Origin: Sordaria brevicollis
Taxonomy: Eukaryota > Ascomycota > Sordariomycetes > Sordariales > Sordariaceae
Assembly (NCBI GenBank): GCA_033439795.1
Contig: JAUTDP010000013.1
Location: 1,550,001 to 1,614,000 of the forward strand
Reading direction: 5' to 3'
Length of the DNA: 64,000 bases
Each line of letters starts with the position of its first letter. Positions within the stretch are counted from its first letter, which is position 1. Both the position numbers and the translations under genes were made by a program. The notes under the pieces were generated by a model. The model did not search any database. It had not been told where the DNA came from and saw nothing but the letters and a program-made list of their open reading frames with translations. Below are positions 1-11,588 of this stretch, one piece after another.

Positions 1-1870
1 AGAGGGCTACGCCCTCCTATAACCTCCGTTAAAAATAATTAGAAGTAATATATATTATAAAAGAAAATTCGTTAATATTATCTTTTAATAGAAGGACGTA
101 TTCTAATATAAATTATTTATTAATAGAATATACGTAATAAATTAGGGAGTTCGTAAAATTGGAGCGTAGGCACCCGTTCTTATAATCCCAAAAAATGTAA
201 TTATCCTCAAATTATTTTAAGGAAATAAAATTATAAATTATATTCGATATTAGGGCGACGTTAAAGAAGATTAACTCCTTTAACTTTACGTTATTTTAAA
301 TTTTAATTATTATAGTATTATACCCTTCGATAAAGATACGGCTATTATTAGCCTATATATAATCGCCTATATTTATAAGGAAAAGGTCTTTAAATTGATT
401 AATTTTATTAAAAATATAAATTATCGTACTTAAATCGAAAATTATAAAATTTCTTAATAAATATACGGCGCGGTAATCTATAAATACTAAAAAATTACTT
501 TTATTTACTAAGCAATTATAGAATTATTCTTAATTAAATTCATCCTCCTTCTATTTACGTAATTAAAGAACGGCCTCTTTAAGCTTTTTATCCTTTTTTA
601 TATTAACGGCGGTACGTTTTTTAATATCCTTATTCATTACTTAACCCTCGAAAATAATCTATAAGCGTACGTAATAGTACAATTCAACTTCGTAACCGAA
701 TTAATTATAAAGTTTATAAGTAGGACATTTCGTTTTACGAATTTATTAAGGAAGGGAGGAAGTACGTTTCTTATTAATAAATTTAGAAGACGTATTTTTT
801 TTACTTCCTTTTTTCTTTATTAGTACTATAACCTCTCCTTACCCCTCTTTAATATTCGTATTAGGGTTTTCTTCGTTATTAGGAACGTCCTCCTTAATAG
901 GCTCTCCGCTTAATATAATCGTAAATGCCGTACTTTTTAATAAAGGGGCTAGCCGGCCTTTACTTTAAATAGGATTTACCGTTATTACTTTACGAAAATC
1001 CTTAATAACGGTACGGAATCCTATTTTTATATAATTATCCTTTTCTAATTCTTTATTATATTAAAACTAATATATATTTACCTATAAGGAAAAAGGATTT
1101 CTTTTAATTATATAATTAAATTCTATAAATTAAATATTTAGGTTATTAAATTTAAAGACCCCGTAGGCTTCGTATAAAATTATAACCTATTTTTAATAGA
1201 ACGATTAAATAATTTAATCTTTAATAATATAGCTTGGGCGTAGAATAGAAATTAATTAGGCTTTAACTTATTTTTTAACTTCTCGATCGTTAAAATATAC
1301 GGCTTTAGTAAAATTATTATATTATTTATAGATATTAAAGCGTTTAATAAAATTAATTTCGCGGTATAAATCTCTAACGGTTTCGGTTATTTATAGATTT
1401 AACTAGGTTTTTTTAATCCTTAAATTAGAAATTACCTTCAAATTTGCACGCTAATCGTTTTTCTTAATTATATAATCGCGATAGTCGCATTTATAATAAA
1501 AGCCGTATTTAATTATAATATTGGATAGTTTTTTGAAACGAGCCTTCTTCTTAGCGGCGGTTTCTCCTTCGGGTTTTTAGCCGATGTAATTGAGAATATT
1601 GGGTTTAGAGGGTCTCGTTAGCCAGGGTTGGCGATTTATAGGATTAATATATTCCTATAAGCCTAAGTTTTAGGCTTAGGAAATGAAGGTATCTTCTTAG
1701 GTAGGCTAGTCTTTAAGGGAATTGAGACGAATATTATTGATCTTCGAGGATATTATCGTTATTATTAATTTCGTTATTATTAACGTTGTTAATGCCGTAA
1801 TTCAGGCGAATCGATGAGACTTTTAATTATTATAATGGTGATAATATTAGGGGAGTAAAGAAGGCTTGAT
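1..1870. mobile_element. AT-rich, RIP-degraded repeat block (left edge)
   Basis: The stretch is very AT-rich and almost lacks CA and TG dinucleotides, while CG and TA remain common. That is the pattern left by repeat-induced point mutation (C to T at CpA) in Pezizomycotina. No open frame of useful length survives. On the minus strand around 1457-1510 a degraded retroelement-like zinc knuckle can be read. Small inverted repeats are present, for example a 6-bp stem with 3-nt loop at 2-16 and another at 1661-1675. Base composition changes to ordinary genic DNA at about 1870. The block continues beyond the window, so its type and full length are unknown. Confidence 0.85.
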
Positions 1871-2539
1871 TATATATAACTGTATAAGACTCTGCAGACG
1901 TGTAGATCTCTGGCTACTGTGTAAAAATCCCTCAGACTCCAGACCTCGGTTATTTAGGTCACGTGCACTCCTGTTATCCCTGCAGGCCAGCCACCCAGTA
2001 TTGTGACAACCATACCTTGTATATAAGTACCTTCAGGGAGGTACCTTCCTTGTACCTACCATAGTACGAAGGAAGTGGAAGGGACATAAGGCGCGCCACG
2101 AATCATATGTCACTTGGGGCTCCACGCCTGCCCTGGGCACTTTATAGTGAGTGTCGTATATATGTACGTCCCGTCATGATTGAGTACTAGTAACAACGTA
2201 CACATTCCACTTTCCATATTCAGGGGCCCAGAAAGGAGAGGCTCTCTATCGGCGTACATGTTATCCATATGTTTAGTCTTTCGTTGAACACAGACGCCTA
2301 GGACATCGCAGACGAACCAACGGGGAATGCACCTCGGGACGCAAGATCTACAAGGTTTCTGAGCAACCCTCTCAGGCGACGGTGTAGATCCGCACAGGAT
2401 ACGCGGGAAGCTTGTACGGAGTGCCTGAGCCCGCGGCCCTAGCTCGCTCCTACAACTACTGTCACCGTGACACATCACCAATACCTACCCCCCAGGACAC
2501 TGGAGACCAATTTCTCCAACTGACCACAAGCTCAGAATC
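1871..2539. other. Intergenic stretch upstream of COG6
   Basis: This is ordinary-composition DNA between the RIP block and COG6. It holds two GGTACC/GTACCTACC-type motifs at 2039-2060 (see the dispersed-motif finding) and presumably the COG6 promoter and 5' leader. Short ORFs here show no recognisable protein. Confidence 0.5.
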
Positions 2540-4768
2540 ATGCTCTCAGGCTCGACATCCGTGCCCCCGGTGCGGTCTTTGGTACTGCCGCCGCGAGGCA
2601 GTTCTGAGCTCTTGTCGCCAACAGGCCCCCTGACTCCCACGTCGATTAAGAGTGCGGGCACGAGTGCCTTCTCATCCAAGATCGCCAGCGTTCTGTCCAC
2701 TTCATATGCCGACACCGAGTTCCGCGAGGCCCTCTTCTTGCTAGATGAACGAGGGGTGCAGAACGGAGCAGAGAACCGCCGCAAGCTTCGACTGGATCTT
2801 CAGAAAGAGGTCATCGACAGCAATGGAGATATCATTCATGAGTTTGGCAAGGTCGCCGAGGTACGTGTTTTAGTTGCTCGCAGCGACACGCAAATCGTCT
2901 TTCTCAACAGCAAACGAATGAGCCACACACTGATGGTGCGATTCTAGCAACTCAAACGCATCGGCTACACTGTCGGCAAACTTAATGAGAGCTACAATGA
3001 GATGAAAACCCAGATCGATGCAGCCCATGGGTCCACCGCATCTGCCTTGGGCGAGGCTTCGCAGCTCATGACACAGAAGCGGCAGATCGAGAGCAAGCAA
3101 GAGTTGCTCTCTACATTCAAAACCCACTTCATCCTCACTCAGGACGAAGTTGATACCTTGACATTGACCTCAGAGCCTGTGGACGACCTCTTTTTTACAG
3201 TGCTCGGCAAGACCAAAAGGATCAGCCGCGACTGCGAGGTTCTCTTGGGCTTTGAGGATCAGACGCTAGGGCTGAGCATCATGGAGCAAGTCACGCGTAA
3301 CCTGAATCATGGGTTCCAGAAGCTTTACCGATGGGTTCAGAGGGAGTTCAAGTCGCTCAACCTCGAAAATCCCCAAATTGGCTCGGCCATCCGCCGAGCT
3401 CTCCGCGTCCTGGCTGAGAGACCGGCCCTGTTCCAAAACTGCCTGGACTTCTTTGCCGAGGCTCGCGAACATGTCCTTTCCGAAGCTTTCTACACTGCCT
3501 TGACGGGCAGTTCGGCTGCCGCATCGGCCGACCTCTCGATCAAGCCCATCGAGCTTGTAGCCCATGACCCTTTGAGATACGTGGGCGACATGCTCGCCTG
3601 GTGTCACTCGGCTACGGTGGGCGAAAGGGAGGCGCTCGAAGTCTTGTTTGTATCAGAGGGTGACGAGATCGCTAAAGGCATTCAAGTCGGTCGCGAGGCT
3701 GAAGTCTGGCGGCTCGTAGCCGAGGACGGCGAGGAGATGGATGCCTTTGACCCTGTCATGGCCTTGAATCAACTAGTAGATAGAGACATGTCCGGTGCAG
3801 TCCGTATCCTACGGCAGAGGGTCGAACAGGTCATCCAGACGAACGAAGAGACCATCCTGGCCTTCAGACTTGCGAATCTCATCAACTTTTACAAAAACAC
3901 CTTCTCAAGATTGTTGGGCCCTACGTCGGTTCTCGTCGAGGCGATGGGTACTCTCGAAACGGAAGCATTACGCCAATTTCGATCTCTGGCGCGAGACCAC
4001 GTCGCCACTCTTCAAACCGAGTTTCAGCATACCCCACCAGATCTTGGCCCCCCCGAGTTTCTCACGGATGCGTTGGAGCAGCTATCGGCAATAATGAAGA
4101 CATACGAAACGTCGCTGAGCTCATCGGGTGTTGATCCAGAAGAAGAGTTTGAGCCCATAATGGCCGAGGCGTATGACCCGTTCATGGCTGGCTGCATTCA
4201 CATGGCGAGCAATGCCAGCCCACTGTCCAAATCCATCTTCCTCATTAACTGCTTCTTGGCTGCACGGACAACACTCTCGGATTTCACCTTTGTGCGCAAA
4301 CATGCCACCGATATACAAACGACGATGGAGGAGGAAAAGGCTCGGTTGGTCACGGCACAGTACGAGTTCTTCAGGGCCGAGTCTGGGCTGGGTTCCCTCA
4401 TCGAGGCGCTGGGAAGGCTGGACGCACAGAAGAAGGATGATGTTGACATGGTCTCGACGCTAGAGGAGCTCCAGCCTGAAGCCCTGCGATACTCAAGTCA
4501 GAAGCTCGACGATTTCTTGCCGTCGGCTTTGATTGATGCGACGGAGAAGCTCAAGAACCTACACGACTCAAAGCTGGCGAGCGATGTGACCGAAGAGGCA
4601 GCAGAAAGATTCTGTGTGGACTTTGAACATGTGGAGGATATGTTGTTGGCGGCCGACGAGCTGGCAGAGCAAAGGAGAGCCAAGGAGGACGCTGATAAGG
4701 AGCACGTCCCCAGTCTCCGAGCGCTGTTCCCTAGGACATCGAGCGAAATACGCGTGCTGCTGTCGTAG
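2540..4768 (+). CDS. COG6: Conserved oligomeric Golgi complex subunit 6
   Basis: The predicted product is 713 aa from exons 2540-2860 and 2948-4768. The 87-bp intron 2861-2947 begins GTACGT, ends TAG and joins in phase 0 (...[16 protein letters not shown]...). COG6 belongs to the eight-subunit COG tether that acts at the Golgi in retrograde intra-Golgi vesicle traffic and so in glycosylation. The sequence shows a low-complexity N-terminus, a coiled-coil segment after the intron (residues ~105-150), then the long helical body typical of COG6, with conserved blocks such as [22 protein letters not shown] and GCIHMAS. The length agrees with fungal COG6 (about 650-750 aa). The ATG at 2540 starts the frame that continues cleanly across the intron; no better upstream start was seen. 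It lies in tandem with, but 1.3 kb from, the next gene. Confidence 0.93.
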
Positions 4769-6042
4769 GGCGATCGAAATGGGGTAGTATACCTAACAGC
4801 CAGGTAGTATTGCTACCACTGACGGGACGCAGAGCTGCCGGTCCTTATCAACGTAAGTCTAAATCTTTAATCGCATGCAACCCTAGAATGTGGCTTCACT
4901 TGCACCCTATCAGGTCTAACAAGTAGTTGTAGTCAGAATTGAGGCCAAGTGCGTAGCACTCTGTGCATGTTGGGAAAGCCGTTCATTGCATAACCTTTCA
5001 CTCGGATATCTCTGCGATCAAGCAATCTTTGTTAACCCTGTGAAGCGACGTCGCGGAGCCCCCATGATGGTGAGAAATGAAGGCCTAGAAGTTGCGAAAT
5101 GTGGGTTGGTGTGGGGCGTCCTAGCCGTTCCGATCTCCGAAGCTCGTGGTACGGTAGCTCCCCGGATATCAACGTCATTTTGGACCGCGCTTGACGGCCC
5201 GAGGTCTTTGGCCGCTTTCAATTCAAAAGCTACCTCTAGGTAGATTGTGCCATGTGTGTAATGGCGCTGGCTCAATTACTGTGGATTCCACGTAAATTGC
5301 GGTTTCGCTCTCCAAAAACAGTATTGTGGTTGAAACATACCCGACTCCCGCCGTGCCTGGCTCCCCAAACCTCTGAGTGTTACAGTACATTACTCTTTGT
5401 GTTTTTCCGCTGTAAGATTACCTCACCTTTTGCGGCCAAAAACATACGGTGTATTTTTCACAGTTAAGGGCCCCAGGCACTGTGCAGTACATTCAAGTTG
5501 TGTATCTTGATTTCAACCCAAAGTTACAGGCTACTTAAATTGGCACGTCACGGTTCGCAACTCAACGACGCACAGCCAACTTCAGTTGATCCTTCCGTTA
5601 ACCTCACATCGTACCGCCGGACCTACTTACCTTCACGTCTTTATCCCTGAATTCCAGTGCCCTACCAGCACGTTACCTGCGGCTACTGCCCTACATTCTC
5701 TGCGCTTCAGGCAACTTCAGTTGAACATAGAATTGAGCCTTCTTTGGGACCGAACGAGGCTTCGGTAGAGCCGTCCTTCATCTGGCAACCGCCCTGCCCT
5801 CTGGAGTGACCTTTTCAGTTTGCGATTGCCAGTCTCCAACAACACCAGCGCAACCGCAATGCCACCTCTGCGCGTAGCGTTGTAGATTCGTTGTACGGCA
5901 CGATCCACAGCACCTGCCTAGTTCCTTTTCTTGACCAGTCGGACACTCACTCCTGGACTGTCTAGGCCGTCCCTTGGAGAACTCGCGACGCCCATCTTGA
6001 AAAGTGCAGAGAGGCCGTCATGTTGATACATTCAAGCTCTTA
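4769..6042. other. Intergenic stretch between COG6 and the AAA ATPase
   Basis: No gene is recognised. It holds a near-palindromic CTACCTCTAGGTAG at 5230-5243, related to the dispersed GGTACC/AGAGGTA motif. The last part must include the promoter and leader of the AAA ATPase gene, with a short upstream ORF at 6020-6043 listed separately. Confidence 0.5.
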
Positions 6043-6043
6043 A
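6020..6043 (+). promoter_or_regulatory. Upstream ORF whose stop overlaps the AAA ATPase start
   Basis: A seven-codon ORF (MLIHSSS) begins at 6020. Its TAA stop (6041-6043) shares one base with the first in-frame ATG of the following gene, in the string TAATGATG. If the mRNA begins upstream of 6020, ribosomes would reach the main start by re-initiation or leaky scanning. The sequence is seen directly; the regulatory role is inferred and depends on the unknown transcription start. Confidence 0.4.
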
Positions 6044-8830
6044 TGATGCTGCGCAACAGATCGGCCGCTTCAGTTTTGCAGAAGACATATGACGAGAGCT
6101 ACCTGACATGCTCCACTGCTGTCTATTATGAAGGTCAGGTCAGTATGACGTTTCAGGCTTTTGTTGCCCGGCTTTCCCGTCTGTCCCGTTTGCCTCTAGC
6201 CATCTGCTAACCTTGCATGGACATCCAGGGTAATGAGGATGAGGCTATGAGATGCTGGAAACAGGCACTTGAGCAAATCTATGACCAGCAAACCAACAAA
6301 ATCCTGCCAACATTCACCCCACGTTCCGAGACGGAAAAGGCGCTGGTTGAAAGCCTTCGCCAGCTCGAGATACAGTGCAAGGAACGAATTGATCTCCTAG
6401 AGGCCCTCCGTCTTTCGCGCCTCGAGTCGCTCAAGCATGAAGCTTCTACACCATCCGCATCACGTTTGTCACCCTTGCCGAACCCTTCAGAAACCCTCAA
6501 GGGCTGGATAGGTGACGGAACGGTACCGGCCGCCACTTATACGGACCTTTCTCGACCAAATCCCACCAAGCGCCCCTTTGTAGGGACTAGGTCTACCTCG
6601 GAACAAACCATGCCTACACCTGGGCCTTCTGCCGAGCCAGCGACGCCAGGCGCTGAGTTTCCATTTACATCCCCGCGGCCAGTGTTAGCTCCGCCGTTGC
6701 TGGCGTCAAGGTCTTCGCTCGAGGAGGTGACATCGTCAAGGACGCGCAGCCCAGAGAAGCATACCATGCGCACGACCTTGCGGACCGGACGTTTGGGGGA
6801 CAAGAAAGCCAGCCATCGCCAGACGCCTTCAACTTCAGTTTCAGAACGGCCCGGTGCCAGTAAGGCGGCCTCGCTTGCCTGGAGTTATCTTGGGAAAAGA
6901 GAAAGATCGAGTCCATCAGGGAGTGCAAGTGGTAATAGTGGTGGGGCCGGAAATACTGATCAGGCTGGTTCGGCACCGTCCACGAGCTCTCCTTACTCGT
7001 CGGAAAGGCTACTTCAAAGCCCAGCGCTGGCAGGCCGCCAGCAGCAGTGGGATACGCATACTAGGCGATTGGTCACCGGTCGTCCTCGAAGCCAATCCAA
7101 GGCCCCTGGTGATGGACGACATACTCCCGAGTCATCAACACCCCGCCGCTCTAACGAACATACCCACAGACGCCAATCATCCTTTACTATTAGCGCTGCT
7201 GCTGCATCAAGTGCGCTCAATTCATTGACTTTGAAGGACAGCAATGGGCGATCGCTGTTGGAAGGGGAGGAAGGGCTCCGGGTAAGAACTGCTCCGTTAC
7301 AGACACCAAAGAGGAGACCTATGCCTCGGACGGGGGACACGGATGACGAAGACACCTTGCATTCCGCAAGAGGAAGCGCAGCAACGACTAGAAAATCGAA
7401 CAGACAGATTTCAGACCCTATGCTCGGTCAGCGAAAGCCCATTGGCCGGTCTTCTTTTTCAACGAGCACAACAAGGCCCGCGCCAGGGAGATCAGCAATG
7501 GCACAGGACGTTGATACCCCTCGAATGAGTGCGCGGTCGAGAGGGAAGAAGCTTGAACAACCCCCAACCTCGTCAAGCTCCGAGGACTCCGAATATGAAA
7601 CCACACGACGGTCAACGGCAAGGCAGCAACACCTCAGAAGACAAAGACTCAAGCAGAGGGAAGCTTCACTGGTTTTGGATACACCGGTCCACAACCCTGA
7701 AAGCTTAGAATCTGAAGGCGAAGATGGGGCGGCTCAACAAAGGTCTGAAGCCGCCAGGTGGAACAAGCAAAAGGCAAAGATATTGCGCCGCCTGCCTCCT
7801 GGGGTCGATGAACATGCTGCGAAACAAATCTTGAACGATATCGTCGTCCAGGGTGATCAAGTTCACTGGAGCGATATAGCCGGCCTCGAGGTAGCTAAAA
7901 ACGCACTTCGGGAGACCGTAGTTTACCCCTTTCTCCGCCCTGATCTCTTCAAGGGCCTTCGCGAGCCCGCCCGAGGTATGCTGCTTTTTGGACCACCAGG
8001 AACAGGCAAGACCATGCTGGCCCGCGCAGTTGCCACCGAGTCCAAATCTACGTTTTTCTCCATTTCTGCTAGTAGTCTGACAAGTAAGTACCTCGGCGAA
8101 TCAGAGAAACTTGTTAGGGCATTGTTTGCGCTGGCAAAGGTGTTATCGCCGAGCATCATTTTTGTTGATGAGATTGACTCGCTGCTTTCACAGAGATCTG
8201 GCTCTGGGGAACATGAGGCCACGATGAGGATCAAAACAGAATTCCTCATCCAATGGAGTGATCTTCAGAGAGCTGCTGCCGGCAGAGAGACTACAGCGAA
8301 AGGAACAAAGGAAGACGGCACTGAGGGTGATGTGAACAGAGTCTTGGTGCTTGCTGCCACGAACCTTCCGTGGGCTATCGACGAGGCTGCAAGACGACGA
8401 TTTGTGAGGAGACAGTATATTCCACTCCCCGAAGCCGATACAAGAGCAATCCAATTCAAAACGCTCCTCAGTCAGCAAAAGCATACCCTGACCAACGAAG
8501 ATATCAAGGAGCTTGTGAATTTGACTGATGGTAAGTTACCTTATCCTTCGGGACCTTCGCCAGCAGACTCGCCGCCCAGTGTATCTTGCTAAGTACGTTC
8601 ATCTCGCAGGATTTTCCGGATCCGATATCACAGCGTTAGCCAAGGATGCCGCCATGGGTCCTCTGCGATCTTTGGGTGAGGCGTTGCTACAAACGACCAT
8701 GGATCAGATACGCCCGATAGAGTTACAGGACTTTGTTACTAGTCTCGCTACCATCAGGCCTAGCGTCAGCAAGGCCAACCTCAAGTTCTATGAGGATTGG
8801 GCAAGAGATTTCGGTGAAAGAGGTGGTTAG
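6043..8830 (+). CDS. sap1: Spastin/Sap1-like AAA ATPase with N-terminal MIT domain
   Basis: The predicted product is 872 aa from exons 6043-6138, 6229-8530 and 8610-8830. Intron 1 (90 bp) has a GCTAAC branch site; intron 2 (79 bp) starts GTAAGT. The N-terminal ~75 residues form an MIT-like helical hairpin split by intron 1. A long Ser/Pro/Arg-rich disordered linker follows, and then a meiotic-clade AAA domain: Walker A GPPGTGKT at residues 620-627, Walker B IIFVDEID with Asp679-Glu680, the [10 protein letters not shown] sensor segment and the RRRF arginine region. The end is the Vps4-type C-terminal helix ([22 protein letters not shown] region). This clade includes spastin, fidgetin, katanin and Vps4; yeast relatives are Sap1 and Yta6. 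Microtubule severing or ESCRT-type remodelling are possible roles, not shown here. The start could be 6043 or the adjacent ATG at 6046. Confidence 0.9.
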
Positions 8831-9572
8831 GGGAGATGCCACGAGGCGTTGAACCAGAACAAGGCACCTCCTGGGCAATGGTTAATGCCTGGATTTTTCC
8901 AAGTCCGGCAGCCCTGGTTTTGGTTGATTGGTAGTTTGAACTACAAAGTGTCACGGGGATATCACCATACTCTATAGGCTGGCATGGCAAAGAGCGGGGC
9001 GAAGAATGGCGATGCTTATCCGGAGAGCACCCATGTGTAGCAGCAAAAGTAGTGGGCGCAATTCTACTTAGTTTATCTGGCAGCGTGGCTTTGTTATCTA
9101 CTTCCGCCCAACTAAACCGTTCAACACGCATCGAAATCAGTTAGCACTGTTGTCCATGTGCCCAACTACCCAATCAACCTTCCCTACGTTGCGAGGTTAT
9201 TAGTCCGGTTACTTCACAAGGTTGAGAAAAGGTACCGGCCGTCAAAGCTTCCCATATATCTTTGTGGCATCTATCGTTTGCGTCTATATTGTACAGCATG
9301 CCTAATGCGATAATCCTACAAGTATCTATCAACGGTTTGTGCTCCGGAGTCTATTTTCCCCTTCCAGATACGATTCTTGACGCAATGCAAGACACGCCGG
9401 ACCACATCAACCACCACTTCCACCCCAAGCGCGGCGCGATGCCTTTCACCCCCCTGCTTCAACAGAGGCGTGGCCAGTATGTGCGCATTCAAACTCATGT
9501 GTATTTGAATGCATTTGGCTCCAATCCTACTCCCTCGCCTTCCACCACTAAGACATGTCCACACAATCTTCT
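8831..9572. other. Convergent 3' intergenic stretch
   Basis: This lies between the 3' ends of the AAA ATPase (+) and uS17m (-) and so should hold two terminators/poly(A) regions. I see no gene; a longer plus-strand ORF that starts here and runs into the uS17m gene is an antisense shadow. Confidence 0.5.
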
Positions 9573-10014
9573 TCAGTCAACCTTCTGCAAGCTGATGATC
9601 TTCTCACGCAATGCAATTTCCTTCGTGGCGTGGCGGACCAGTCTCTCAGCAAGCTCGATCGCCTCCTCGGCTGCCTGGGCCTTCTCCCGCAGCAGCTTGC
9701 GCTCCTTCTTGGCCGCCCTCTCCGCGTCCTTGCCATCCCAGAGCTCGTCTAGCGTAGGGATGGGCGGGCGTTCCTCGATCGGCGTGCCAGCGGGCGCAAT
9801 GATGTGCTTGACCACGTGCCGCTTGGACTTGGAGGTGATGAAGCCGGGCATGATGGCAACCACGTCGCCAGTACGCAGGGAGTTGTTGGGGTCGTGTACC
9901 AGATATTGTTTTGGGTCGTCGAAGTGCTAGGTGGGTGGAAAGAAGGAAATTGGAGGGTTAGCTTATTAATCTTCTCGCCGTTATGCCCCGGCGTCCGGGA
10001 AGTGGTACAACCGT

Positions 10015-10057
<43 letters not shown>

Positions 10058-10226
10058 TATTATTTCTGGGATGCACACACACCTTCTGGAGGAACTTGTT
10101 GAACTTCTGTCCGCCCACCCGGACCTTGACGGTCCTATCCATCAAGCCAGAGGTCACGACGACGCCGTGGAGTTCACGGAAGACCTTCCTGGGGACCTTG
10201 GTGGCCGCTGCTATCGCCGAGGCCAT
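9573..10226 (-). CDS. mrps17: Mitochondrial small-subunit ribosomal protein uS17m
   Basis: The predicted product is 165 aa from exons 10226-10083 and 9926-9573 (minus strand). The 156-bp intron 10082-9927 joins in phase 0 (...FNKFLQK/HFDDPKQY...); it begins GTGTGT, has a GCTAAC branch site and ends CTAG. The first ~95 residues are an S17 OB-fold: GVVVTSGLMDRTVKVRV is the classic S17 entry strand and SLRTGDVVAIMP the later strand. A charged helical extension rich in Ala, Glu and Lys follows, as in fungal mitochondrial S17. The protein should bind 16S-type rRNA early in assembly of the mitochondrial small subunit. No clear cleavable presequence is visible, but the N-terminus is short and basic. 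The intron carries a 40-base homopolymer, listed separately. It is tail-to-tail with the AAA ATPase gene. Confidence 0.9.
10017..10056. repeat. 40-base poly(T) tract (poly(A) on the coding strand)
   Basis: There is an uninterrupted run of 40 T on the plus strand inside the only intron of the uS17m gene. In the pre-mRNA it is a poly(A) run between the 5' splice site and the branch site. The true length may differ, since such runs are prone to polymerase and assembly slippage. Confidence 0.9.
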
Positions 10227-11588
10227 TGTTGCCGATTTCGTTTATCCCTTGCTTTCTCTTCGGGTCTATAACTGTCTAACCTCGAGGGTTGATCTCACGT
10301 CCACGGCCTCTGTCACAGTCTTTCTTGAGGTAACAAGGGGACTTGCAGGGCAGCGTTCGGGGCCGGTCGAACTCGATGCGACGATTCAAGGCGCTCGGTC
10401 AATTCGTAAGTTCGGTCCCTCGATACAGTCGTCGCGTGAGGGAAGAGTTTGGGCGATGTGTGCTGCGCAAAGGTCGCTAGTTGCGCGCAGTTCAAAGCTT
10501 CCGGACTGAAGGGGACAGGATCTGGGTCGTGGGGGCGGTAGTGATGGGAGATGGTGCTGCTATGGGTGGGAACGCTGGGAGCGAGACAATGCTCCAACAG
10601 GGAGGCACGGTCGCGCAGTCGGCCGCCCGAAAAATAATTGGAGCCGGTCGAGAAAAGACCGGGGTCCGGACGGGTGGATCCCCCGCAGCCCCGCCGTCCG
10701 CTGCACCGCCAAGACGGTAGAGGTATTGTACGACTAGTGGACACGGAGACGGTTCGAACAAAATTGATACGTTCAGTTTCGTCCGGTGAATTCCACTATC
10801 CTTTGTACAACACTTCATTCTTCCCTCTTGGGCATTTTACCTTATGTACCTCGACACTTAAACCGCTGCCTTAACAGTAGTATCGTCTATCGACAACTAC
10901 CAGTAGCCTTGCAACTCTTCTTCCATGGTTTTATGTGCTTTCCAGTCCAAACAGCTTTACAAATCTGATTTGTTCGTCCAATGCCAGTTGCCAGTTCAAT
11001 CGAGGAAAGCGTTTCCGTCGTGAACAGAACGACTACAACTTGCCATTACATTACAAAGGACCTATGGAGCCGCATGGTCGCTTCCGCTCTGCACCTTCCT
11101 GGGCATAGGTAGTGATGCGCAGCATGGCGGTTCCAATATCCAACACCCAACATAATCCCGCTCCCAAGCTCTTCGTGCAACGCTTACCTACCTAGTCTCT
11201 TTGCCATTTCTTTGAAAATCAGTAACCTCTCTACCGTCGAGCAAGAGCGACAATTGGAGTGGTATTTCGTCGCCTGACCGGAAGTACCTTTCGGTTCTTC
11301 AAGCTACCCCATTCTGTTATTCGGCGATAAACCCTCGAAGACATATAAGCCGATCCAAAGAAGTGAGATAAGGCAGCTTGCGCCCTCAACCTTACGATTG
11401 TCCAGCTAAGCGAGTTTGGGCTTTGCCACGACGTTTTCCTTTGACTCTCTGTCTGCGGGTTGTTTTTGATGTTCGCAAGCATCGCGTCATATGGGATTAA
11501 GCCAATCGTTGTTTCATATGAAGCCAACTTCACAGCGATACTAAAGGGCTTGAAGGATGTCCCTACTAGTTACCGTATGTGACGCCGA
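10227..11588. other. Intergenic stretch between uS17m and Ldb17-like
   Basis: This is the upstream region of uS17m (-) and the downstream region of the Ldb17-like gene (-). No ORF resembles a known protein and no RNA gene was recognised. Confidence 0.5.

Noticed and set aside
9262..9930. 222-codon plus-strand ORF
   Set aside because: Most of it is antisense to uS17m exon 2 and its composition follows that gene.
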